Assembly: GCA_030528665.1 (NCBI GenBank)
Contig: JAUMYK010000013.1
Coordinates: 1 to 32,372 of the forward strand
Direction: 5' to 3'
Length of the DNA: 32,372 nt
Origin: a bacterium
Lineage (GTDB): Bacteria > Patescibacteria > JAEDAM01 > Absconditabacterales > Absconditicoccaceae
In this document: piece by piece, positions 17,664 to 27,334 of the stretch
How positions within the stretch are numbered: the stretch's first letter is position 1
Layout of the letters: every line of letters begins with the position of its first letter
Notes under the pieces: generated by a model
What the model was told of the DNA's origin: nothing
The model's database searches: none
Seen by the model: the letters and a program-made list of their open reading frames with translations, nothing else
Translations under genes and position numbers: made by a program

Positions 17664-20174
17664 TTACATATCATAGGTCAAAAGATATTGTGCAATTTGC
17701 TTAAAGATAGGACCAGCAGTAAATCATCACCACTGACTTCTTCTAGGACGACGAATCCAGATATTAACTACATATTTGGGGTCTTGAGTAGTGATAATTC
17801 CTGCAAAAGTACCATTAGTTCGCCCCTCTCCTCTTTGGTATTTTCCTCTAAAGGAGATCTGTGCAGTTCCTGATTTTGCACCGAGATGAAATCCAGAGAG
17901 ATTCGCAGTATGCGTGAGTTCAGGATTGGTATTGATGACATTAAAGAGTCCTTCTTTGATTGCTTGGGAGCTAGTTTGTTTAAAAATAGTATGTTTTTTT
18001 TGGTTTTTGGTATAGGTATTTTGGGGATTGGAGCTATCTACGATATTTTCGATAATTGTGGGCTGGAGGTATTCGCCACCATTTACAAGAGCAATATAGG
18101 CTGCAGCGAGCTGAATTTGAGTCGTGGTAAGTCCCTGTCCAAAAGAATTATTCAAAAATCTGGCAAACGAGACGATATTGACCTTGTCCACAAATCCCTC
18201 CTTTTCTCAGGCAAGCTCGATATTGGTAAGTTCTCCGAATCCGAGTTTCTCCAGATAATTGTAAAAGGCATATTTCCCTATTCTTTGTACGATTCTTACC
18301 ATCCCTACATTACAGGAATGCACAAAGGCGTGCAAAAAGTTGTTGTATCCTTCACAAATACGGCTTGCGTTTTTGATGGTATAGGTACCTACCTTTACTT
18401 TTCCCTCATCATTGTAGGACTCAGAAAATCCTGCCTCATCAGTATCAATACCGATCGCCACAGTAAAAGCCTTAAAAATACTTCCAGGTTCAAAAGCAAC
18501 ACTAATGTTTTTATCAACGAAGACCTGAGAGCCATAGATATTTTTAGCAAGATATTTTTTTTCTTCGCTAGAGGTTCTTTCGCTCAGCGTGGCAAGTCTA
18601 TAGTTGCCTCCAGTGTGGATATAGACAGGAATATCAACATAGGTCAGATCCTCGAGAATATGCTGATGTTCAATCCCTAGCGGTATGAGGGTATAGGCAT
18701 CATTATAGTTGTTGGGATCAAAGCTCGGTGCATTGACCGATGCTTTTACTTCTCCATTTTTTGCATTAGTGACCAAAATACTAATTGCATCAGCTCTGAG
18801 AAATTCCAGCTGTTCTTTCACAATTCTCTCGACTTCCCTTTGGAGTCCAATATCGATAGTCAGATAAATATCATAACCATTAACAGGATTAGCAATCTCA
18901 AATTCATTGGATCCTACATTTCCCAGCCAAGCAGAAGTTCTTCCCTTGATTTCTCACTTTTTCCCCTTGAGGATAGTATCAAAATATTCTTCGATCCCAT
19001 AAAAAGCTACTCCATTTTTATTGACATAGCCCAAAATATTTGCCATAAAGTCTCCATACGGATAGTATCTTGTCACAAAAGGTTCTAAAACCAGACCATA
19101 CAGGACAGGAGTTCTCGTAAGCTTTTTTTTCTCATTACTTCTATCAATTTCAGAAAGTTCATTGAGATGTTGAACTTTAAGTTCTCTGACCTCTTGTGCG
19201 AGAGCAGGATTGAGTCCAGAGATGAGCTTGATATATTTCCATTCCTGTTGTTCAAAGAGTTTATCAAAATTGTGTCCTATGGGGTATTTCCATTTTCTGA
19301 GCAGGGTTTCTACTGTTTTTTTTGCAGCATCCTTGCTAGAAATAAGGGTTGGGGTAATATAGAGATAGTGATCAGCTTCGATACTGAGATAGGGCAGTGC
19401 TTTGGATTTGACTTCTTCCAAAAATTTTGGTTCCGTAAAATAGCCAAGATAATTCTGACTTTTTATTCAGATTTTAATCTTTTGATCAAGTTTATTGGTA
19501 ATATGGGAGAGTGCTTTTTCTTTGTTAAACTGTTCGATGATCTGCTGATAGTTCTTTTCGTATTCCTCAAATTTAAAGGTCTCATACTCAGGAGATGCTA
19601 TCCCACTTCCAAAATAAAATAATTCTGGCTTTTTTGGGAGGAGCGTGACTCCAGCAAAGAGTTCAATATTTTTGACACAGTCCTCCTTGCTCACCTCGTT
19701 CATACCATTGATTTCACAGAGATGTTTGTAGATAACTGGTGCGATGATTTCGATAAAGCGGGGTTTCATCGGCATTCCTCTCAGCTGTGCTGGAATGTTT
19801 GGAAACCTTTTCGCATCAGCTTCAAATTTCCATTGGAGTTCTCTTGGATCAATAGCGAGATCGTAGAGCGTGATATTTTCCGTGAGTTTTACAGGATGAC
19901 CACCTTTATCCAAGGCATAGATATTGCCTCTTTCAGGAGTGAGCAAGGATTCTCTATAGTGCTGTCTGCTCAGTGCACTATCGTATTCTTGGTGTTTGAT
20001 GACTTGGAGCCGAAAGAGCCTTAGCACAATGATCAAAAACAGAAAACAAAAAAAGGCAATCAGTTTTGCTTCTCTTTTCTCGATCAGCGTTGCTATCCAA
20101 GGGATCGAGCTTAGCATCTTAAAAAACTGATTTCCTCTGCGATGGTGTCTTTTGGGGCTAAGAAGGCGGTTCAT
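17664..20174 (-). CDS. Class B penicillin-binding protein (FtsI/PBP2 type), 836 aa
   Basis: A D,D-transpeptidase that cross-links peptidoglycan. A short basic N-terminus and one membrane helix (about residues 37-57) anchor it. The transpeptidase motifs are present: SxxK in EPGSIFKAFT (Ser about 565), SxN in HSCNVGM (Ser about 620) and KSGT in GAKSGTAQ (Lys about 767). Five TGA codons are Gly, including a tandem pair (17724-17729) giving WGGFTAGPIFKQIAQYLL, the family's GG.vAaPvF ending. At 836 residues it is some 200 longer than FtsI; the surplus lies between the membrane helix and the dimerisation domain, with LPKKPELFYFGSG and many charged residues. It follows the prepilin-like gene by 19 bases. 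FtsI or PBP2 cannot be distinguished here. Confidence 0.93.
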
Positions 20175-20193
20175 ACTGCGGTAAAAGGGCTAA

Positions 20194-21372
20194 TTATTTG
20201 AGATAAAAACCTCTGGTATCAAAACTGGATTGCAAGGAATAGCTATAGTCTTTGAGCATATTGCCAAGTTTCCTTCACCATTTATGGGGTGAAAGCTTGG
20301 TCGTTATACTCATCTTGATAAAGGGATTGATCTGTACGGATTCCTCGGTTCGTGCATAGTCTGGATTTTTGGTAGGGGAGAGTGCAATGTTTCGGTTAAC
20401 AATAGAGAGTTGCTCATCAAAGAGATCAACCCAGCCATTATCCTTGTTTGTTGGTAGCTTATAGTTGGCATAGGCTCCATTGGGACCGTTACTGACAGCA
20501 GCTCCATCACACACAAATCCCTCTCCATAGTCACAGGCTCGGGTATCGATGTCTCCATCGTAGGTTGTAGGATTGCTGAGATCAAAATTATGTTTACTTC
20601 CTGCATCAAAACCTCTCAGTTTGAGGATCTGAATCGTTTCTCGAGGATGGTTTTTCCCATCTTCTCAGAGTTTTTGCGTTGTCTGTCTTCTCAGGAACAG
20701 CCTTCTTTGTCCATCGTGCGAGATCAGATAAAGTTCTTTTACATTTTGGCTGTCTGGAATCGCTATTGGTCCTGTTCCAAGGTCTCTATCATCAGCATCG
20801 CCTACTTCTGGAAAAAAGTTACTCGCATCAACTTCTTCAATCAGGTTGATTTTCGTTTTTCCATCGCTATCTCCCGCTACATCCCAAAAGAGTGCCTTGT
20901 ATTGCCCGTAGGACTGAGGTCATTCTGCTAATTCATTTCCTTGTTTACAATTCGCACTTGCATAATACTTTCCATTATCTATAGAAGAGCAGTATTTAAT
21001 TCTATGTTGATCTTTTGTAGTATCGATGGTAATTTTATTTTGATTGCCGTATGCGGTGAAATTATTACAGTGTCCATTATCTCCAGTGTCCCAGGAGAAA
21101 GGAGCTTGGTTTGGATCGTTGTCACAGCCACTCTGCTGTCTATTGAAATACTCCTCATAATCAATCGTATAATCCTGAAAAAGAATCGCAAATCTGTTCA
21201 TCACTCCATTGGTATCCTCGATGATCTTTTGTCTAGCATCATTAAAAATTTTGACTCTCGGAAGGGTAATCATAACTGAGTAGAGCGTTGTGATCAGGCT
21301 TCCTGAAATAATAATTACCAAGAGGAGTTCGATCAAGGTAAAACCTTTTGCCTTAAGTGATAAGCGAGACAT
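20194..21372 (-). CDS. Large prepilin-like protein (392 aa)
   Basis: The N-terminus MSRLSLKAKGFTLIELLLV is a type III (prepilin) leader, cut after the Gly and followed by FTLIE with Glu at +5, then a hydrophobic helix. The remaining 360 residues are extracellular, Asp/Asn-rich and beta-like, with several cysteines. This fits a minor pilin or pseudopilin of a type IV pilus or type II-like system rather than a major pilin. Three TGA codons (20920, about 20663 and 20275) read as Gly join fragments; one gives KLGEDG. It sits in an operon between a peptidoglycan-binding protein and the PBP. The adhesion target or specific pilus role is not known. Confidence 0.85.
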
Positions 21373-21405
21373 ACTGATAAGATGAGAAGCTAAACAATAA
21401 AGGAA

Positions 21406-22872
21406 TTAGATAAGGCTATTGAGCTTTGCTCTCGTCTGGGTTCCAAACCATCCATAGCCAGCTTTATTTTTTTCTTTTCCAGTAACAATACCGTGCTTGA
21501 GTTGAAACTGATAGACTGCCTCAATCGTAGCAGGAGAATAGATTCCATTGATTGTCCCTTGGTAAAGTCCTTGACTGTGGAGATAGTTTTGGAGGACTTT
21601 GACTTGAGGATGGTACTGGTTTTTAGTGAAAGCCTGAGTAAAGGTCGTTTTTGCAGGAGGAGTTGCTTGTGATGGAGCTGAAGGAGTAAGCTCTGGAGTG
21701 CTAGGAGTAGCGTGGGTTTCAGGATGTACTGGCTGGGCAGGAGTCTCGCTCTCAAGCATCAGCGTAAAATCTTTTCTGAGTTCTGCTGCGAGTTTATTGA
21801 CTCCATTATCAAAAGCGGTTAGTGCAGGGAGTTCAAGGTCTTTGAGTTTTACTTTACCATTTTTGATTCCATCATCAATAAGTTTCATCCCTTTTATGAG
21901 AGCTGGAGCTTTGGTCTCAATACCGTTGGTGTATGGAGCAAGACTCATACTACTGGTCAGTAAGAGCTTGCAGTCAAGCTTGCCAGAGGAGTCGGTAAAT
22001 CTCTTTTGAAGTTCGCTATTTTTCTCGAGGAGATCGAGGTAGGCTGGATAGTCAAAAAATGCTGAGAAGACATAGTAAACCGCTTTATCCGATTCAGCTT
22101 TAAATTTTTTCATAAAATTATCCTTGTGAATGAGATATTTTGCCTGAATATCTGGATGCGGATTGTGAGCAGCGATCATACGAGCAATCGTCTCATCAAA
22201 ATCAGCTGCTAAGCCTGTTGTTATTTTTTCCTTGGTCGCAAGCATATTCTTCCAAAAGCTAGAGCGTGCGTCAATGGTAGCATTGAGGCTGGTAAAGACT
22301 TTTTGTGTATCAGTACTGTGTTTTTTGACCAGTTCAATACTATCCATTTTCTGAGCAAGTCCATTGAGGAGCTCTTTATTGTTGTCCACATATTCCAAAA
22401 AACTGGTCTTGGTCTTGCTGGTTTTGAGATAGTAGTCATTTTCTAGGGTATTGATCTTGATCGCATTCTGATTGTAAAAGGTATCCAAGCTATTGCTAAA
22501 AATCAGAGGATCCACGGTATTGAGTCCGTATTCGTACCTTTTGATGTCGCCATCAAGCTTGATATACTCGTTGAGAATTGTGGTTTTGAGATTATCGGTC
22601 AGTTTAGAAAAGTCCAAATTCTGATTTTCGACAGGGATCGCCCCCAAACAGCTCGCAGCCCTAAAAAGCGAGGTATCTGAAAATTTTTGTGCTTCTTGAG
22701 CGATAGACTTGAGCTTGGTTTTGCCAGCTTCGATCTGATTTAGGAGTTTGGTTTTATTGTTTTCAAGTTTGGTAGTGAGGTTTTTGATCTCAGTTTTGCT
22801 AGGAGTCGCTGCGAAACTTATTCCTCATAGGAGCAAAACTCCTCATAGTATGCATAGTCAGGCTTTTTTCAT
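21406..22872 (-). CDS. Secreted peptidoglycan-binding protein (488 aa)
   Basis: The signal peptide MKKAGLCILGGVLLLGGISF uses three UGA-Gly codons in its first 16 residues and ends before AATPS. The central 370 residues are charged and probably helical, with no family I recognise; a Pro/Thr/Ser-rich linker (TPAQPVHPETHATPSTPELT...) follows at about 390-420. The C-terminus is a PG_binding_1 domain: QVKVLQNYLHSQGLYQGTIN, IYSPATIEAVYQFQLKHGIV and GWFGTQTRAKLN. It should act in the envelope by holding to peptidoglycan. The ATG at 22872 has GAGAAAAAG just upstream. It is first in the operon with the prepilin-like gene (33-base gap), the PBP and the transketolase-like gene. The promoter is in the palindrome at 22914-22962. 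Confidence 0.88.
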
Positions 22873-22913
22873 CTTTTTCTCAATTACAAGGTAAAGCAGT
22901 AATAGTTAATGAG

Positions 22914-22966
22914 TAGTGTTTTTTGGTTCAATTTCAAGTTGAAATCTGAAAATAAAACACTAAAAA
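22914..22966. promoter_or_regulatory. Symmetric divergent promoter/operator region
   Basis: An imperfect palindrome about 49 bp long is centred at 22938: the core ATTTCAA-G-TTGAAAT (22931-22945) and the outer arms AGTGTTTT (22915-22922) and AAAACACT (22954-22961). The core provides a TTGAAA -35 box on each strand. The plus copy (22939-22944) is 16 bases from TAAAAA (22961-22966) for clpP; the minus copy leads to TACTCA or TAACTA for the peptidoglycan-binding operon. A dimeric regulator binding here would control both. Confidence 0.5.
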
Positions 22967-23004
22967 TCAAAAAAGATCAGATTTTATTTTTTTATTGATC
23001 ATCA

Positions 23005-23592
23005 ATGACCCTGATACCTACCGTAATCGACAAGACAAAATCTGGAGAAAGAGCCTATGATATTTACTCCAGACTCTTAGAGGATAGAATTATTTTTGTG
23101 GGAGAGAGCGTACATAGTGCAATGGTAAATTCTATTGTAGCACAAATGCTGTACCTAGAAAAAAAAGACCCTGATAAGGATATTATTATGTATATCAATA
23201 CCCCTGGTGGAGAGGTCTATTCAGGACTCGCGATTTATGATACGATGCAGATTCTCAAATGTGATGTCCAAGTGATCTGTACAGGATTGGCTGCGAGTAT
23301 GGGATCGGTCTTTCTCGCAGGAGGCACCAAAGGGAAAAGATTTGCTTTGCCACATTCTAGAATTATGATTCATCAGCCTCTCATTTCTGGGGGAGGAATT
23401 TCTGGGCAGGCTACAGATATTCAGATAGAGGCAGAAGAGATGCTCAAAGTAAAAGAAACCCTGACAAAAATTATCGCAAACCATAGTGGCAATAGCTACG
23501 AAAAATGTCTCGCAGATATGGAAAGAAACAAGTGGATGAGTCCTCAGGAAGCCCTTGAATATGGATTGATTGATAAGATTATTGGAGGATAG
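23005..23592 (+). CDS. clpP: ATP-dependent Clp protease proteolytic subunit
   Basis: ClpP forms the 14-subunit serine protease chamber used with Clp ATPases. The 195-residue protein has the full family length and the catalytic triad: Ser98 in [10 protein letters not shown], His123 in IMIHQP and Asp171 in [10 protein letters not shown]. The substrate loop [17 protein letters not shown] is intact, as is the end [12 protein letters not shown]. No UGA codons are used. The N-terminus is [10 protein letters not shown]; no long propeptide. It is a single gene opposite the envelope operon and shares its symmetric upstream region. It ends in TAG with no clear terminator before the convergent membrane gene at 23646. 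Confidence 0.97.
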   Translation: MTLIPTVIDKTKSGERAYDIYSRLLEDRIIFVGESVHSAMVNSIVAQMLYLEKKDPDKDIIMYINTPGGEVYSGLAIYDTMQILKCDVQVICTGLAASMGSVFLAGGTKGKRFALPHSRIMIHQPLISGGGISGQATDIQIEAEEMLKVKETLTKIIANHSGNSYEKCLADMERNKWMSPQEALEYGLIDKIIGG

Positions 23593-23645
23593 GAGGCAGC
23601 AAGCTCAATAGTTGATACTGGAAAAGGAGTTGGGGAGTGTGGGAG

Positions 23646-24170
23646 TTAGCTATAGACTCAGAGATTGAGAAAAAAACCAAAGCATACAAATAAGATTCCC
23701 ACAATATAGATCAGAATTCCGATATTGCGGACAAATTTGTTTCCAAAGCAATAGGCGATAAAGAAAGGTGCAAAGCTGAAAATCAACATAGTATAAAGTG
23801 ACCAATTCCCCATCATACTATTCAATGCATAGAATGCCGGATCTTCGATTCTTGCTCAAAGAGCGACTTGTCCTTGAGAGGATGCAAGGAGTGAAAAGCT
23901 AAGATCTACGAGTTTCCAAGTGAAAAAATGTAATAAAAATCAGATCCCAAGATACCGAATGCTTTGAGTCAATGTTTTGTGCTTTTCATAGAGTGTGTTC
24001 AAGATGGTTTTGCTTTCGCTCGGAGTGAGTTGTCTGTTTAATCAGTTACGCTTTACTGTTTTGAGTGCCTGATATCCAAAAAGTATGATAAAAATGATAA
24101 AGAAAGCGAGCAGAACGCTTCCAAAAATCTGATAGAATACACTGTCATCAGTCCTATGCTCTACGATCAT
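23646..24170 (-). CDS. Membrane protein with about four helices (174 aa)
   Basis: Four TGA codons (in RNGLNR, LGIGFL, ALGARI and NLGVYS) read as Gly give a 174-residue protein. Helices are visible at about residues 12-35 (FGSVLLAFFIIFIILFG), 70-95, 113-135 and 140-168. I do not recognise the family. The frame is open to a GTG at 24269, but a promoter (TTGTTT-N16-TATACT, 24250-24277) lies downstream of that GTG, so the ATG at 24170 with AAGGA ten bases upstream is the better start. It is divergent from the CoA-binding gene and convergent with clpP. Confidence 0.75.
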
Positions 24171-24249
24171 TTTATTACTGTCCTTCACGCTCCTGAAAAA
24201 GTAAAGTTCTTTATCCAGGTTTTGGACAGCAAAATAAAAGGTCAGTCTT

Positions 24250-24277
24250 AGTATACCCTTTTGATACACAAAAACAA
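24250..24277 (-). promoter_or_regulatory. Promoter for the 23646-24170 membrane gene
   Basis: TTGTTT (24277-24272), a 16-base spacer and TATACT (24255-24250) on the minus strand. The start near 24243 leaves about 70 bases before the ATG at 24170. Confidence 0.5.
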
Positions 24278-24297
24278 TATTTTATCTTTTTGTCGGT

Positions 24298-24684
24298 ATG
24301 ATAATGGTCAAAGCTGCACTTTTAGGGGCTTCTCTCGCTCCCTCTCTTGCTCATAGAATTCTAAAGCGTCTGCAAGAGGCAAACTATCAGATTTTTCCTA
24401 TCAATCCAAAATATGAGCAGATCGATGATACCGCTTGTTTTGCTAGTTTGGAGGAGTTGCCTGTTCTTCCAGAGGTAGTGATTTTTATGGTCAATCCAAA
24501 GCTGAGTGTTCAACTTCTTCCGCAACTGGAAAAGCTTGGTATCAAAAAGGCACGATTTCAGCCTGAGACCTTTGATAAGGAAGTAGTAGCGCTAGCAGAG
24601 GAGCTAGGCTTGAGCTATGAAGATCAAAAATGTCTGCTGATTGCCCCTCCAGATGCATTGGCAAACTTTGTAGCAAAAAAATAA
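24298..24684 (+). CDS. CoA-binding domain protein (YccU-like)
   Basis: The 128-residue protein is a single Rossmann-type CoA_binding_2 domain: AALLGASLAPSLAHRIL at the start, the strand YQIFPINPKY (family V.PVNP), a SLEELPVLPEVVIFMV block and a C-terminal GLSYEDQKCLL, the family's ending with a conserved Cys. Such proteins bind CoA and are thought to be regulators or acyltransferase relatives; the exact role is unknown. No UGA codons. The ATG at 24298 is followed by another at 24304; either could start. It is 46 bases before mnmA and probably cotranscribed with it. Confidence 0.85.
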   Translation: MIMVKAALLGASLAPSLAHRILKRLQEANYQIFPINPKYEQIDDTACFASLEELPVLPEVVIFMVNPKLSVQLLPQLEKLGIKKARFQPETFDKEVVALAEELGLSYEDQKCLLIAPPDALANFVAKK

Positions 24685-24730
24685 GAAATCTGATGCAGTG
24701 TTTTCGTTTTTAGTTTTTCACGATGGAGAG

Positions 24731-25828
24731 ATGAAAATTTTAGTTGGACTCTCGGGTGGGGTAGATAGTGCGGTTGCTGCCTGGCTTCTCAAAGAGCAGG
24801 GACATGAGGTAGTCGCTGGATTTATGAAAAATTATGTCTCTGAGAGCAATGACTGTACGACCTATCAGGATTCCTTGGATGCGATCAAGGTAGCAGAATA
24901 TCTCGGTATCGAAATCCGTGCTTATGATCTGCAAAAGGAGTATCAAGAACGTGTGATTGATTATATTTTTGAGGGCTATCAAAAGGGCGTTACGCCAAAT
25001 CCTGATGTGCTTTGCAATTCCTTGATTAAATTTGATGTTTTCCTGCAAAAGGCAATGCAGGAGGGTTTTGATAAAATTGCTATGGGACATTATGCGAGAA
25101 TAGTGAGTAGTGAACAAGGAACAAGTGACAAGGAGCAAGGAACTCTAGACTCTGAACTCTGAACGCTGAACTGATGCACCTATCATCTCTATCGTGGAGT
25201 CGATCATAATAAAGATCAGACCTACTTTCTTTCTGGACTCAATCAATATCAACTGAGTAAAGCTCTTTTTCCCATCGGTCATTTGACGAAACCAGAGGTC
25301 AGAGCTTTGGCTCAAAAAATTGGGCTTCCTAATGCTCATCGTAGAGATTCTCAGGGCTTATGCTTTATTGGAAATATTTCTATTAAACAGTTTTTGATGC
25401 AAAAGTTGCCGATCAAAAAGGGAGAAATCAGAACCCTTGATGGCAAGGTAGTTGGTCATCACGATGGAGCCTATTTTTTTACCATCGGACAAAAACACGG
25501 ACTTGGGCTACATTTCAAAGCATATGTGTATCGTATTGATATTGAGCATAATATTGTATATGTCGGTGATAGGGATATTGAGGAGCTTAATACTCAGCAT
25601 ATTACGGTCAAAAATCGACATTGGATAGCGGAGGAGAGGCAAAAATGAACGCAACTCACTGGTAAAATCCGTTATCGCCAAAATCCTCCTGTTGCCTGTG
25701 AAATTACGCAAATCAATGGTACAGAGCTGAGTTTTTCTTTTCCACAGGCTCAACGAGCGGTGGCTCCAGGACAGGTGTTTGTAGCGTATGATGGGGAGGA
25801 GTGTCTTGGAGGCGGGATTATCGTATAA
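24731..25828 (+). CDS. mnmA: tRNA-specific 2-thiouridylase MnmA
   Basis: MnmA adds sulfur to U34 of tRNA Lys, Glu and Gln. The 365-residue protein has the PP-loop SGGVDSAVAAWLL at residues 8-20, the catalytic Cys95 (NPDVLCNSLIKF), the second Cys211 (DSQGLCFIG), KDQTYFL at 161-167 and the C-terminal APGQVFVAYDGEECLGGGII. Three TGA codons read as Gly. Between GHYARI and YHLYRGVD (residues 125-150) there is an insertion of about 15 residues, SSEQGTSDKEQGTLDSELGT, coded by short DNA repeats (see findings). The start at 24731 is preferred to an upstream GTG (24698) because it gives the family N-terminus and has GGAGAG just before it. Confidence 0.94.
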
Positions 25829-25859
25829 GATACCTTTGATGGAGAATGAGTTTTGGAGA

Positions 25860-25903
25860 AAATCTGATCATAATTTTAGGTCAGTTTTTTTGCTTTTTTT
25901 TGC
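25860..25903 (+). terminator. Terminator of mnmA
   Basis: CTGATC (25864-25869) pairs with GGTCAG (25879-25884, one G-T pair), followed by seven T, a GC and eight T. Confidence 0.75.
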
Positions 25904-25918
25904 ATTTTAAGATATAAT
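25890..25918 (+). promoter_or_regulatory. Promoter for the Cys-rich repeat protein
   Basis: A perfect TATAAT at 25913-25918 with TTGCTT 17 bases upstream (25890-25895). Transcription would start near 25925, 30 bases before the ATG at 25955. The -35 box lies in the mnmA terminator T-run. Confidence 0.6.
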
Positions 25919-25954
25919 TGGACAATCTTTATTTTATGCACGCTCAAAAAAGCA

Positions 25955-27271
25955 ATGGCGATCAAAAGAATTGGAAAAATTTGACCTCAAAGACTGACCA
26001 AACCAAATGTTTTGTCCTTTGTCGCGTATACTTTGATTTTGTTTTTTGGTGCAACCATTGTAGCAAATATCAATCCAGATGCCAATAGTGAATATCGTAA
26101 TGACCGAAAAAAAACCACGATCCAACAGATGCAATGGGTCTTTCTTGCAGATGATGGGAACAAGTATTTGCTCAACGATCAACCCTTCTGAGAGCATGCT
26201 GCAGCAGAAAATTTTGACTATTTGATGCCTGATGCAAACGCAAGTTCAGAGCTAGAGTCTCAGCAAAAGCCTTCTTCATCAGAGGAAGTGAGTGAGCAGA
26301 CCACATATGCGATGGCATTCAAAAAAGGCTATGCTGCCCTACGACCTAGAATCGAAGATCGTTCACTTTTTATCAATACAGTATTTGAGTATCTTTTGAG
26401 AGGAGATATTGTCGAGTTACCTGAATGAGCTGCAAGATATGTAGTAGCACTCTATGGTATGGAGCATGCTGTACATCAAAAAGTGCGTGATGGAGCCTCG
26501 TGTATGACCCCTTGGAGCTATACGATAGAGGATGGGGCTTCCGTACTTGCCTATCAGCAGAGAAGTGATGCTCCCTATATCTGCAATATCCAGCGTAGAA
26601 TCTGTAAAGATGGAAAACTCTCAGGATCTTTTACACAAGTTGCCTGTGATGAATCTCGCAATGGAAATCTAAAAAAAATCTGATTTGAGACTTGGAATAC
26701 AGATGATAATGCGAGAGAACAACTCCAGTGAGATATTCAAGCCCATCAAGAAAGACTTAAACTCCTCAAAAAACAAGGATATATTATGCCGGATGAGCCA
26801 TATTATGCAGATGCTGATTTTAATATCTATGGACAGAGAAAACCAAATCCTCGCCCTTCGACACTTGAGGGAGGAAATCATGATGCTTTGAGTGAAGAAC
26901 CTACCAGCTATCCACAAGCAATCCCATGAAAAAAATATTGTACGAGTCCCTGGGGGGAAAAGGTCAAGTCAGGTCAATTTATCAAGGCGTATAGATTTAG
27001 AAATGGCTTTACTGATATTCCTTGTCAGGTGCAGTTGAGACTCTGTGTAGAGGGGGAGCTAGAGGGTACGCATCAGTATCCAAATTGTAAGCTTTGGGAG
27101 ACTTCTTATGAAGATTTCCGTTATGGATATCTCAATGGAGATGAGCCTTCTCCGCAAAAATTGATCAAAATGCTAGAAAAAGAATATTCTACTGATGCCA
27201 ATCCAGATATGACCTTGAATCCAGAGATTGCTCGAGAAATGGCGGATTACCTCCAGTCGCTGACTCCTTAG
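25955..27271 (+). CDS. Secreted protein with two Cys-rich PWG-type modules (438 aa)
   Basis: Six TGA codons read as Gly give one 438-residue protein; the standard code shows only pieces. A basic start and a membrane segment (about residues 20-40, VLSFVAYTLILFFGATIVAN) suggest an anchor or signal peptide. Two related modules follow: SCMTPWSYTIEDGASVLAYQ to QVACDE at about residues 180-235, and YCTSPWGEKVKSGQFIKAYR to PNCKLW at about 330-380. Both share C-x2-PW, a G-x4-AY block, C-x2-Q-x-R-x-C, a G-x-L-x-G and a final C, so each could carry two disulfides. The family is not recognised. The ATG at 25955 is in frame; an ATG at 25936 is not. It has its own promoter. Confidence 0.8.
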
Positions 27272-27334
27272 TATCCTTTCAATCCGCTTTTTCACTTTTC
27301 TCTTGAGCGACTTTTATTTCTCTATTGAGCGTAG

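Noticed and set aside
17886..18680. 264-codon plus-strand frame opposite the PBP
   Set aside because: It is antisense to the transpeptidase domain with its three catalytic motifs; a long shadow frame in a conserved gene.
24171..24269. GTG start at 24269 for the membrane protein
   Set aside because: The best promoter lies downstream of it; the ATG at 24170 has an AAGGA site.
25936..26090. ATG at 25936 as a start for the Cys-rich protein
   Set aside because: It is in another frame and reaches a TAG after about 50 codons; the long frame starts at 25955.
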